A stretch of DNA of 29,037 nt from JAVBNN01 sp031551525 (GTDB taxonomy: Bacteria; Bacillota; Negativicutes; Acidaminococcales; JAISLQ01): contig JAVBNN010000053.1 in assembly GCA_031551525.1 (NCBI GenBank), positions 1-29,037 on the forward strand, written 5' to 3'. This document shows, in pieces, positions 8,657 to 15,727 of this stretch. The notes under the pieces are model-generated. The model did no database searches. It had not been told where the DNA came from and was given only the letters and a program-made list of their open reading frames with translations. Position 1 is the stretch's first letter. Each line of letters begins with the position of its first letter. The translations under genes and the position numbers were made by a program.

Positions 8657-9886
8657 ATGGGTTTAAAAGAGGACGCTTTACAGTACCATGGAGAACATAA
8701 CGGTATATTGGGCGTATGCCCCAAAGCCAAGCTGGAAAACAGGGCCGACCTGAGCCTGGCCTATACCCCGGGCGTCGCCGAACCCTGCAAGGTGATAAAA
8801 GAAGACAAAGATCTGTCTTTTACCCTGACTTGCCGCGGCAACATGATAGCGGTGGTCAGTGACGGCACTAGGGTGCTGGGTCTTGGGGACATCGGTCCGG
8901 AAGCCGCCATGCCGGTTATGGAAGGCAAAAGCGTGCTGTTTAAGTGTTTTGCGGACGTGGACTCCATACCCATTTGCCTTGGCACCAAAGATCCGGCCAA
9001 AATCATTGAAACGGTGAAACTGCTGGAGCCCACTTTTGCCGGCATCAACCTTGAGGACTTCGCTTCACCCAAATGCTACGATATAGAAGATGAACTCAAA
9101 AAAATCATGGACATACCGGTATTTCATGATGACCAACACGGTACGGCCATAGCAATCCTCTCCGGTGTGGTGGCTGCTCTGCGTTTTGTCAAAAAAGATC
9201 TCAAGACCGCGCGCGTGGTAGTGAACGGTTGCGGCGCTGCCGGCAGCGCGGTGGCTCGTCTGCTGGTAGAAATGGGCGCAGAAAATGTGCTGTCGGTAGA
9301 GCCGGTTGGCATACTATACGACGGCATCGACGCTCCGCTCAACCGCATACAACTGCAAGTAGCAAAAACTACCAATAAAGAGAAAATAAAAGGCGATCTT
9401 ACGGTGGCCGCCAAAGGCGCCGACGTACTGATTGGACTGTCCGGCCCCAATCTTTTCTCTAAAGAACTGATGGCCAGCATGAACAAGGACGCCATAGTAT
9501 TTGGTTGCGCCAATCCGGTGCCGGAAATGACCTACGATCTGGCCAAGGAGGCGGGCGTCAAAGTAGCAGGTACCGGCCTATCGGTATATCCAAACCAGAT
9601 AAACAACGTCACGGTATTTCCGGGGGTATTCCGCGGAGCGCTCGATGTAATGGCCCGCCATGTCACGGAAGAAATGAAGGTTGCCGCCGTTTATGCACTG
9701 GCTAACCTGGTGGCCGACCAAGACCTCCGGGAAGACTACGTGGTGGCCGACGCATTTGACCCGCGGGTGGGCCCGAGTGTCGCCGAAGCGGTAGCGCAAA
9801 AAGCTATAGAACAAGGGGTGGCCAGAAAGAAAGTAGCGCCTGGCGTGGTATACGAAAGCACTATGAAGCGCTGCGCCAAGAAATAA
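8657..9886 (+). CDS. Malic enzyme (oxidative decarboxylating malate dehydrogenase)
   Basis: Converts malate to pyruvate and CO2 with reduction of NAD(P). The 409-aa product is the short bacterial form without the phosphotransacetylase extension. Signatures: LAYTPGVAEPC near residue 34, the metal-binding EDFASPKC and IPVFHDDQHGTA (about 150-165), and the Rossmann loop NGCGAAGSAV. Cofactor preference cannot be decided by eye. It precedes the two fumarase subunits, so fumarate-malate-pyruvate interconversion is encoded together, as suits an anaerobe fermenting or respiring dicarboxylates. It has its own promoter and a strong ribosome site. Confidence 0.94.
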   Translation: MGLKEDALQYHGEHNGILGVCPKAKLENRADLSLAYTPGVAEPCKVIKEDKDLSFTLTCRGNMIAVVSDGTRVLGLGDIGPEAAMPVMEGKSVLFKCFADVDSIPICLGTKDPAKIIETVKLLEPTFAGINLEDFASPKCYDIEDELKKIMDIPVFHDDQHGTAIAILSGVVAALRFVKKDLKTARVVVNGCGAAGSAVARLLVEMGAENVLSVEPVGILYDGIDAPLNRIQLQVAKTTNKEKIKGDLTVAAKGADVLIGLSGPNLFSKELMASMNKDAIVFGCANPVPEMTYDLAKEAGVKVAGTGLSVYPNQINNVTVFPGVFRGALDVMARHVTEEMKVAAVYALANLVADQDLREDYVVADAFDPRVGPSVAEAVAQKAIEQGVARKKVAPGVVYESTMKRCAKK

Positions 9887-9923
9887 GCTGTAAACTAGAG
9901 AACGAAAAATAGGGGGGATATTT

Positions 9924-10769
9924 TTGCGTACTATCAACGCAGCGCAAATAACCGAGGCAGTTAAAAAACTTTGTGTAGATATAAATTATTACCTTACCCC
10001 GGACGTCCGTTGTGCGCTCCAAGAAGCGGTGGATAAGGAAGAGTCGCCACTCGGCAAGGAAATAATAGCGACCATTGGCGAAAACGCCGACTTTGCTAAA
10101 GCCTCCGACGTACCCATCTGCCAGGATACAGGATTGTCGGTAATATTTTTGGAAATAGGCCAGGATGTGCATATAGACGGCGGTGACCTGAACGAAGCAG
10201 TCAATAAAGGCGTGGCCGCCGGTTATATCGAAGGCTATCTCCGGAAATCAGCCGTGGCCGACCCGGTATTTGACCGCAAAAATACCCAGGATAACACGCC
10301 AGCCATTATACACACGGAAATAGTGCCCGGTGACAAGCTAAAAATAACCGTGGCCGCCAAAGGCGCCGGCAGTGAAAACATGGGTGCGCTCAAGATGCTT
10401 AAACCCTCCGACGGCGTCGAAGGCATAGTGCATTTCGCCGTGGAAACGGTCAGGACGGCCGGCTCCAACCCCTGTCCGCCCATCATCGTCGGGGTAGGCA
10501 TAGGCGGCACCATGGAAAAGTGCGTCCTTTTGGCGAAAAAATCACTGCAAAGGCCGCTTGACGACCACAACCCAGACCCGCGCTACGCCGCGCTGGAACA
10601 AGAAATACTGGAAAAAGTCAACAAAACTGGCGTTGGGCCTCAGGGTCTTGGCGGCACGGTAACAGCGCTGGCCGTCAAGGTTGAGCACTTCCCCACACAC
10701 ATCGCGCAGATGCCCGTGGCTATAAATATCAACTGCCACGCCAGCAGACACGCTGATGTGGTGATTTAG
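9924..10769 (+). CDS. Fumarate hydratase class I, alpha subunit
   Basis: N-terminal-type subunit of the oxygen-labile [4Fe-4S] class I fumarase (tartrate-dehydratase-like), 281 aa. Cysteines of the cluster are visible in VPICQDTGLS, SNPCPPIIVG and MEKCVLLAKK. The segment KGAGSENMGALKML is a family hallmark. The start is TTG at 9924, six bases after AGGGGGG. The beta subunit follows 12 nt after the stop. Together with malic enzyme upstream it converts fumarate to malate to pyruvate. L(+)-tartrate dehydratase is the main alternative within this family; the malic enzyme neighbour favours fumarase. Confidence 0.92.
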   Translation: MRTINAAQITEAVKKLCVDINYYLTPDVRCALQEAVDKEESPLGKEIIATIGENADFAKASDVPICQDTGLSVIFLEIGQDVHIDGGDLNEAVNKGVAAGYIEGYLRKSAVADPVFDRKNTQDNTPAIIHTEIVPGDKLKITVAAKGAGSENMGALKMLKPSDGVEGIVHFAVETVRTAGSNPCPPIIVGVGIGGTMEKCVLLAKKSLQRPLDDHNPDPRYAALEQEILEKVNKTGVGPQGLGGTVTALAVKVEHFPTHIAQMPVAININCHASRHADVVI

Positions 10770-10781
10770 GAGGTGGCGACA

Positions 10782-11342
10782 ATGACGCAAACAATAAAAA
10801 ATATAACTACACCGCTGACCGATGAACAGATAAAAACCCTTAAAGCAGGCGACAGTGTACGTATCACCGGCACCATTTACACGGCGCGTGACGCCGCTCA
10901 CAAGCGCATGTCGGATGCTTTGGCTCGGGGCGAAAAATTGCCCATTGACCTGAAAGGGCAAATAATATACTATGTAGGCCCCACTCCGGCAAAACCAGGG
11001 CAACCGATAGGCTCTGCCGGTCCCACCACCAGCGGACGTATGGACAAATATTCGCCCAAATTCATGGACCTTGGTATGAAAGGCATGATAGGCAAGGGCC
11101 TTCGAAGTCAGGAAGTAGTAGACTCCATAAAAAAGAACGGAGCGGTCTACTTTGCGGCTATCGGCGGCGCGGCGGCTCTCATCGCTCAGAAAGTGAAAGC
11201 CTACCAGGTCATAGACTATGCCGACCTTGGCTCGGAAGCGCTGGCCGCCATGACGGTGGAAGACTTTCCCGCGATCGTTGTCATAGATAGTCAAGGTAAC
11301 GACTATTATAAAATAGGCACTGCCAAATATAGAAAAGACTAA
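10782..11342 (+). CDS. Fumarate hydratase class I, beta subunit
   Basis: C-terminal-type partner subunit (186 aa). Visible: the GDSVRITGTIYTARDAAHKR loop, then YYVGPTPAKPGQPIGSAGPTTSGRMD and the late KAYQVIDYADLGSEA, all typical of the Fumerase_C domain. The ATG at 10782 is chosen because AGGAGG (10768-10773) lies 8 nt upstream; a GTG at 10773 sits inside that site. It forms one enzyme with the alpha subunit just upstream. An inverted repeat follows the stop. Confidence 0.93.
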   Translation: MTQTIKNITTPLTDEQIKTLKAGDSVRITGTIYTARDAAHKRMSDALARGEKLPIDLKGQIIYYVGPTPAKPGQPIGSAGPTTSGRMDKYSPKFMDLGMKGMIGKGLRSQEVVDSIKKNGAVYFAAIGGAAALIAQKVKAYQVIDYADLGSEALAAMTVEDFPAIVVIDSQGNDYYKIGTAKYRKD

Positions 11343-11362
11343 CCTATAAGTTTTTTGCCTAA

Positions 11363-11390
11363 AACCGTGCCGGCTCTTTCCGGCACGGTT
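11363..11390 (+). terminator. Inverted repeat, probable weak terminator after fumarase
   Basis: An 11-bp perfect stem (AACCGTGCCGG / CCGGCACGGTT) with a 6-nt loop, 20 nt after the fumarase beta stop. No proper T-run follows (CCTTCACT), so termination would be inefficient or need Rho; it may equally protect the mRNA 3' end. Confidence 0.55.
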
Positions 11391-11427
11391 CCTTCACTCA
11401 AGCTATTTTTATAATACTTCATACACC

Positions 11428-11456
11428 TTGACAAGGCGGCGTAATTTTTGTAAACT
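11428..11456 (+). promoter_or_regulatory. Promoter of the tRNA cluster
   Basis: Consensus TTGACA (11428-11433), a 17-nt spacer and TAAACT (11451-11456). The predicted start, near 11463, falls a few bases before the first tRNA. Confidence 0.75.
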
Positions 11457-11468
11457 AATGTAGTAATT

Positions 11469-11545
11469 CGGGGCGTGGCTCAGTTTGGTAGAGCACCTGC
11501 CTTGGGAGCAGGGGGTCGCAGGTTCAAATCCTGCCGCTCCGACCA
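11469..11545 (+). tRNA. tRNA-Pro (TGG)
   Basis: 77-nt cloverleaf. Acceptor CGGGGCG pairs with CGCTCCG; anticodon stem CCTGC/GCAGG encloses loop CTTGGGA with anticodon TGG; T-arm GGTTCAAATCC; CCA is encoded. First gene of a three-tRNA transcript. Confidence 0.96.
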
Positions 11546-11555
11546 ACCGGATTAT

Positions 11556-11631
<76 letters not shown>

Positions 11632-11644
11632 ATTTTTGCGGCCT

Positions 11645-11724
<80 letters not shown>

Positions 11725-11730
11725 TTCATG

Positions 11731-11759
11731 CGGGTTTGCAAAAAAGCAAATCCGTTTTT
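11731..11759 (+). terminator. Terminator after the tRNA cluster
   Basis: CGGGTTTGC and GCAAATCCG form a 9-bp stem (one G-U) with an A6 loop, followed by five T. It lies inside the element, just past attL, and replaces whatever terminator the tRNA operon had before insertion. Confidence 0.85.
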
Positions 11760-11767
11760 CTATTTTA

Positions 11768-11790
11768 TGTACCAATAAAATGTACCAATA
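11768..11790 (+). repeat. Left arm-type integrase repeats (TGTACCAATA x2)
   Basis: Two perfect TGTACCAATA copies at 11768-11777 and 11781-11790, 13 nt apart start to start. The same motif pair with the same 13-nt spacing occurs near the right end (28248-28270). Such subterminal direct repeats are typical arm-type binding sites of tyrosine integrases. Confidence 0.7.
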
Positions 11791-11793
11791 GAT

Positions 11794-11841
11794 AAAATAC
11801 CATGCTTAATAACGAAAAAACGTCGTTAAGCATGGTATTTT
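11794..11841 (+). terminator. Long inverted repeat / terminator
   Basis: Arms of 21 nt (11794-11814 and 11821-11841) with two mismatches around an A-rich loop. Both sides have A/T runs, so it can terminate transcription in either direction. It insulates the toxin locus from the tRNA operon. Confidence 0.75.
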
Positions 11842-11872
11842 CTTGCGCTATATGTTGTATATATTTTCTGGC

Positions 11873-11900
11873 TGTTCAAAGGCTTCTGGCGTGCTATAAT
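11873..11900 (+). promoter_or_regulatory. Promoter of the holin-like toxin
   Basis: Extended -10 TGCTATAAT (TATAAT at 11895-11900) with a weak -35 TGTTCA at 11873-11878. The predicted mRNA starts near 11907, giving a leader of about 67 nt before the GTG. Confidence 0.6.
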
Positions 11901-11973
11901 ACTGATAACAGGTTGCCCTGGGACGGTTAGCCATCGACATTCTCTACTAATGGTCGGGAATGGGGGTGGTATT

Positions 11974-12045
11974 GTGACAGTTTTTGAAGCACTATCGCTC
12001 ATGATTGCGTTTGCGATATTGGTCATAACTATAACAAAAAAGTAG
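11974..12045 (+). CDS. Holin-like type I toxin peptide, 23 aa
   Basis: A small single-helix membrane peptide that starts MTVFEALSLMIAFAI and ends in two lysines. This pattern is characteristic of the putative holin-like toxins of Firmicutes (Hol-Tox, related in style to TxpA/BsrG). The GTG at 11974 follows GGGGGTGG by 4 nt; an in-frame ATG at 11950 would add eight residues. The peptide should insert in the membrane and depolarise it when over-expressed. An antisense RNA candidate overlaps its 3' end. The 11-nt leader segment ACGGTTAGCCA (11923-11933) is exactly complementary to TGGCTAACCGT (12091-12101) downstream, so the mRNA may fold back on itself. The locus sits at the element's left end, where it could stabilise the insertion. 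Confidence 0.8.
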   Translation: MTVFEALSLMIAFAILVITITKK

Positions 12046-12079
12046 CCGCTCCCATGCCATGGCGACAGCTACTTTTTTG
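12041..12079. terminator. Bidirectional hairpin at the toxin 3' end
   Basis: AGTAGC/GCTACT stem, flanked by A6 on the left and T6 on the right. It ends the antisense RNA on the minus strand and may also end a short toxin mRNA on the plus strand. Confidence 0.75.
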
Positions 12080-12122
12080 TGGTTAAACTTTGGCTAACCG
12101 TTCTGGTTAGGTGACCTGTAGG

Positions 12123-12148
12123 CGGTGTGTTGACGCACACCGTCTTTT
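12123..12148 (+). terminator. Distal terminator of the toxin mRNA
   Basis: CGGTGTG / CACACCG stem with a 6-nt loop, then TCTTTT. A toxin transcript reaching this point would include the segment complementary to its own leader and would overlap the whole antisense RNA. Confidence 0.65.
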
Positions 12149-12219
12149 CTATTCCAATTATAGCAAGCGTCAGGCCGTATGTCAAACAATCAGAAACCAT
12201 ACGCACGAGCGGTAGAGTG

Positions 12220-13460
12220 CTAACTTTTATTGTCTTGCACCGCGTCCGGCTGAAAAATACTGTGCATCGCTTCGGCTGCGGTCTGCTGCATGGTGGGGAT
12301 AAGGTGACTGTACGTATCAAGCGTCAGAGTTATCGAACTGTGGCCCAGGCGCTCTTGAACTACTTTCGGGTGTATGCCTTTGGCCAAGAGCAGGCTGGCA
12401 TGCGTGTGGCGCATATTGTGAAAATCTGTTTTGAGATTTTCCCGTTTAACCAACTCTCTGAAATGTTTGGTAAACTTCGAATAATCCAGATTACCACCGA
12501 AAGCAGCTGTAAGGACAAGCCCCTGATCCGTATAGAGATCGCCAAGAAGTTTACTATAGTTTTCTTGCCATTCCCGGTACTTTTTCAGTTCGGCGGCCTC
12601 ATAAGAAGAAATAAGGATTTGTCGGCGTGAGCCTTTGGTTTTTGTCGGGCCAAACAAGCGGCCTTTTTCGCTTGTATTAGCCGCTTTTGTTATGTATATG
12701 GACTGTGTTGGGTATCGTCTAAAATTACTTCGCTCCAATGCAGCGCTAGAAGCTCTCCGGCCCTTACGCCGGTTCCGAGTGCTAATAGCAAGCCCATCCG
12801 TAAGGTCTGGCACCAGAAAATCTTTGATATATTATCTGTTTCCAGCGCTTTAGCCAAATCGCTATCAAGTGTGGCCATCATATGGGAAATCTGCTTTTGT
12901 GTCAAAGGTCTAATCTCCTTGGTAGAAAGTTTTGCTGGAACAGTGGTCCGACAGGGGTTTGCCGTGGTCAATACGCCGATTTTAATCGCCATCTCCAGGC
13001 ATTGCGTCAAGTATCTTCTTGTTATTCGAACAGTGGAACTGCTCAAAGGCGTCTGATCCTTGCGGCCATTTAGCAAAAGCTGGTTGAAATGCTTCTGCAA
13101 TTCGAAGGAAGATACCGCAGAAAGAAGAAGATTGCCAAATACTGGCTTTATGTAGCACTCCATGCTACTTTTCATTTTATTATAGGTCTTGGTCCGGACA
13201 TTGAGTTTTACATAGTTCGTTAACCAGCTATCTATCCAGGCCCCAAGTGTTATTTTATTAGCATTAGCCTTGCCGCTTCTTTTAAACAAGGCCAGCCATG
13301 CTTTTCCCCTTTTGACAGCTTCAGCTTGGGTAGAGCCGGAGAATTTCTTGCGAACATCTTTCCCCGTGCGCGGATCCTTACAGTAAAACCGCGCCTCAAA
13401 GGTCTTAGTACTTGGATTAAAGAGAACACTACCCTCACCGGGGGATTTTTTAGTTGCCAT
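12220..13460 (-). pseudogene. Tyrosine integrase, frameshifted
   Basis: Phage-type tyrosine recombinase that should insert and excise the element at tRNA-Arg. The first frame (13460 to 12690) has the arm-binding and core-binding domains and the catalytic GTGVRAGELLALHWSE with Arg box I. The second frame (usable from about 12720 to 12220) has KTKGSRR, the box II FHNMRHTH, GHSS and the nucleophile Tyr in DTYSHL. A one-base (-1) shift around 12700-12720 joins them into a normal protein of about 413 aa; I see no classic slippery heptamer there. Either it is a real mutation, a sequence error, or an unusual recoding site. An AAAGGAG ribosome site precedes the ATG. Position next to attL is typical. 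Confidence 0.85.
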
Positions 13461-13501
13461 GATTGAGGCTCCTTTGACTGTTTAATAATCCCAACAGGGT
13501 T

Positions 13502-14419
13502 TCAGGACTTAAAGCCGCCACCGGCAGCGGCTTTAAAAGCCTCTACCGCCGATTCTTTCTTTGAATCACCGCCGCTACCCCGGTTGTTCCACTTATCGCG
13601 AATAATACCGCCTGCCGTAGAAAGTCCACCAGTAGCCGCGCCCATTACCATACCGCCAGCAGCGCCCACGGCACCACCACCTGACAAGGATGGCGAACCA
13701 GACAGCATACCGGCTGCAACACCCGGCCCCTGCCAGATCAGATAGCCAATAGACAGCACTTTTATCACATAATAGGCCGCTGCCTGAAAATCATTTCCGT
13801 TGATATTGTCAACAGTAGCCAGCATGGGTACGCAGGTTTGAGCCATAAAGGCCAATACCATAAGTTTTATGCTAAAAGATATTATGGCGCCGATCGCCTT
13901 TTCTGCCAAAAAAGCCGTGCGCGGCAAAGGACCGAAGGGCAACAGCAGTATTGCCAGTGTTGTAACTACGTGGTATTCCAAAGCCGTAATAAAGATTTGA
14001 AATGCTACCAGGCTGTAACCGATCATAGCCAACAGCCAGATCAACAGATTGCTCAAAACAGTCATTATTTCACTGAAACCGGCTTTTTTTGCATGGTCAA
14101 TGAGTGGTTTTAAATTTTTGATTCCGTCTATTACAACTTTTCCGGGGTCTTTTAAATATTCCTCGCCGCCAACTGCCGAAGTAAAGTAGCCGGTGGTTTG
14201 GTCAAGCAATTTCGGATAAGTGCTGATTATCCAGTACCACATACCATACTTGATAATCTTTATCGGCAGTGTTTTCATGTAATCCTGCTCAAAATTTATA
14301 AAAACAGACCAAAGCAGGTCTATTGTACAAGCCAGACCCAAAACACCCAGGGCAATACCCTGAAAGGTTGCCATCTTTGCCGTGAACGCAGCAATCATTG
14401 CGGTCATTATTTCGTTCAT
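13502..14419 (-). CDS. TrbL/VirB6-like conjugative transfer membrane protein
   Basis: Polytopic inner-membrane protein of 305 aa with about six hydrophobic segments (for example GIALGVLGLACTIDLLW and VVTTLAILLLPFGPLP) and a long C-terminal tail rich in Gly, Ala and Ser followed by charged residues, the layout of TrbL/VirB6 channel proteins. In type IV secretion, VirB6 forms the inner-membrane channel with VirB8/VirB10. It is the last gene of a minus-strand trio (trbJ-like, 4-TM, trbL-like) and overlaps the gene before it by 4 nt. No secretion ATPase is encoded nearby, so it probably modifies or completes the pore of another element. Confidence 0.8.
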   Translation of the reverse strand: MNEIMTAMIAAFTAKMATFQGIALGVLGLACTIDLLWSVFINFEQDYMKTLPIKIIKYGMWYWIISTYPKLLDQTTGYFTSAVGGEEYLKDPGKVVIDGIKNLKPLIDHAKKAGFSEIMTVLSNLLIWLLAMIGYSLVAFQIFITALEYHVVTTLAILLLPFGPLPRTAFLAEKAIGAIISFSIKLMVLAFMAQTCVPMLATVDNINGNDFQAAAYYVIKVLSIGYLIWQGPGVAAGMLSGSPSLSGGGAVGAAGGMVMGAATGGLSTAGGIIRDKWNNRGSGGDSKKESAVEAFKAAAGGGFKS

Positions 14420-14757
14420 ATAGTCACCGCCTTAGAAACATAGCTTATTATGGGTAAAACATACAGGCCGGTAATCCAAACCCCAAGAAGATATTTGGCA
14501 TATAGCTGCTTTTTCTCGTTTGGCCAGTCCATATATTGCAGGCCATATAGCAGACCGGCCAAAGGAAACAGGCCATAGCACCAATAGGTAAGTCCATTCA
14601 TGCCAAACGCCGCAAATATCTGCAAAAGGAGAAAAGTCGCTACCAAGCTAATTAGGATGAATTTACCTTTCAGTTTATTATTATCTATTTCCTGTGCTTT
14701 CAAGCCGATTATTACGCAAGAAATGGCAAAAACTATGATAAAAGATGTTGTCTCCAT
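14416..14757 (-). CDS. Small four-helix membrane protein between trbJ- and trbL-like genes
   Basis: The 113-aa product has four hydrophobic segments (about residues 4-19, 31-50, 55-72 and 88-107) and no recognisable motif. Its start lies 3 nt after the trbJ-like stop, and its stop overlaps the trbL-like start, so it belongs to the same transfer operon. By position it corresponds to TrbK in RP4, but TrbK is a lipoprotein and this protein has no lipobox. Function unknown; a role in the membrane part of the transfer channel is an inference from context. Confidence 0.7.
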   Translation of the reverse strand: METTSFIIVFAISCVIIGLKAQEIDNNKLKGKFILISLVATFLLLQIFAAFGMNGLTYWCYGLFPLAGLLYGLQYMDWPNEKKQLYAKYLLGVWITGLYVLPIISYVSKAVTI

Positions 14758-14760
14758 AAA

Positions 14761-15495
14761 TCAAAACCCCGCTATCTTCAAGTTTTTCACCGGTTCTTCT
14801 TTAGGGAGATCCTCGCCCGAAAAATATTTGCTCTGCCGCTCTTTTTCGGCACGCTCTTTCTCGATCTGATACTGTTGGTAACGAGCCACAGCATTATTGC
14901 TATCTGACATCATTTGCTGCATTCTCATCATCTGCTGGATCATGAGCGCCGACATTTCATTGGCCGCCTGAAGAACCTGCATATCACCAACTGCATTTTG
15001 AGAAGCCTGTTGTAAGGCTTGAAGGCTCTGAACATCTTGCTGTATTTGCTGAACAAGCCCCTGTGACTTGGCAGCGTCCATCATGGCTTTTTCGGTGGAA
15101 TTGGTCAGGTCAGTTGCGTACTGGCCAAAGTCTTCAAACTTGAAATCCTTCATATCTTCTACGCTTTTATAAAGACCATCCCAGGACTGCTGGAAGTCAG
15201 TGCCGAGGCTTTGAACCTGCTGTTGCAAAGAAATAAGCTGTTGCATGTTCGCCTGAATATTGAGGCCGCTATTGGCCAAGACTTCACCCGGCAGCTGTTG
15301 AAGACGCTGTATTTCCCTTTGCGCCTGTTCAATCTGCTGCTGAAGCATTTTCGCTGTTTGAAGTCGTGTTTGCAGGTTGGCCGAGTAGTTTGTCGGATCA
15401 TAAACCGTTTTGGCCAATGCCGGCAACGGTGCCGACATCAGGAATACTGCGCATAGCATGAGCGCTAAAATCTTTACTTTTTTTACATTTTTCAT
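14761..15495 (-). CDS. TrbJ/VirB5-like transfer protein, secreted coiled coil
   Basis: The 244-aa product has a signal peptide (ALMLCAVFLMSAPLPALA, cleavage near residue 28) and a mature start VYDPTNYSANLQTRL that matches TrbJ proteins of P-type transfer systems, which begin with a similar (V/F)xDPTN. The rest is Gln-rich coiled coil with Met/Gln repeats (IQQMMRMQQMM). VirB5/TrbJ proteins sit at the pilus tip or cell surface and help contact recipients. The ribosome site AGGAGAG precedes the ATG. Its C-terminal tail (LPKEEPVKNLKIAGF) recurs, slightly changed, at the end of the lipoprotein at 17878-18363. Confidence 0.8.
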   Translation of the reverse strand: MKNVKKVKILALMLCAVFLMSAPLPALAKTVYDPTNYSANLQTRLQTAKMLQQQIEQAQREIQRLQQLPGEVLANSGLNIQANMQQLISLQQQVQSLGTDFQQSWDGLYKSVEDMKDFKFEDFGQYATDLTNSTEKAMMDAAKSQGLVQQIQQDVQSLQALQQASQNAVGDMQVLQAANEMSALMIQQMMRMQQMMSDSNNAVARYQQYQIEKERAEKERQSKYFSGEDLPKEEPVKNLKIAGF

Positions 15496-15522
15496 AAATA
15501 TCTCTCCTGTTTTCCTATGTTT

Positions 15523-15708
15523 TTAGTAGTGTTGGCCGTTTTTCTTCGATTCTTTACAGCGTGAACGGCATTTGGCTTGTTCTGGGCAAGCCAGGCAGCA
15601 GGCGCGGTCTTCCCGTCCAATTTTACAAACATACCGTCCTTTATAGTCCGTCATCTTGGTGAAATCACACTTTTCACAGAGTACAGTAATGTCTTTGGCA
15701 GTAATCAT
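15523..15708 (-). CDS. Small cysteine-rich protein, 61 aa
   Basis: Start ATG at 15708 after AAAGGA; an open frame runs further upstream but lacks a ribosome site. Eight cysteines are present (11, 14, 28, 37, 38, 41, 47, 51), including an N-terminal CxxC and a CCLxC group, so it should bind zinc or a metal cluster. The tail is basic. It lies between the replication gene and the trbJ-like gene in the same direction. Family not recognised; a DNA-binding or regulatory role is possible. Confidence 0.65.
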   Translation of the reverse strand: MITAKDITVLCEKCDFTKMTDYKGRYVCKIGREDRACCLACPEQAKCRSRCKESKKNGQHY

Positions 15709-15727
15709 CAGTGTTTTCCTTTCTTTG

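Larger units (their letters stand above)
12036..12150 (-). ncRNA. Candidate antisense RNA antitoxin
   Basis: On the minus strand a perfect consensus promoter is present: TTGACA (12180-12185), 17-nt spacer, TATAAT (12157-12162). It would start RNA near 12150. A hairpin AGTAGC...GCTACT (12041-12046 / 12068-12073) followed by six T on the minus strand (12036-12041) would end it after about 115 nt. The RNA overlaps the end of the toxin frame and its 3' untranslated region. Convergent 3' overlap is the layout of TxpA/RatA and BsrG/SR4. Expression is inferred, not shown. Confidence 0.68.

Noticed and set aside
11826..12026. 66-aa minus-strand frame opposite the toxin
   Set aside because: No ribosome site, and it is the antisense shadow of the holin-like peptide and its leader.
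12690..12720. Programmed -1 frameshifting in the integrase
   Set aside because: The overlap has no X-XXY-YYZ heptamer and I see no clear downstream stem or pseudoknot; a mutation or sequence error is simpler.
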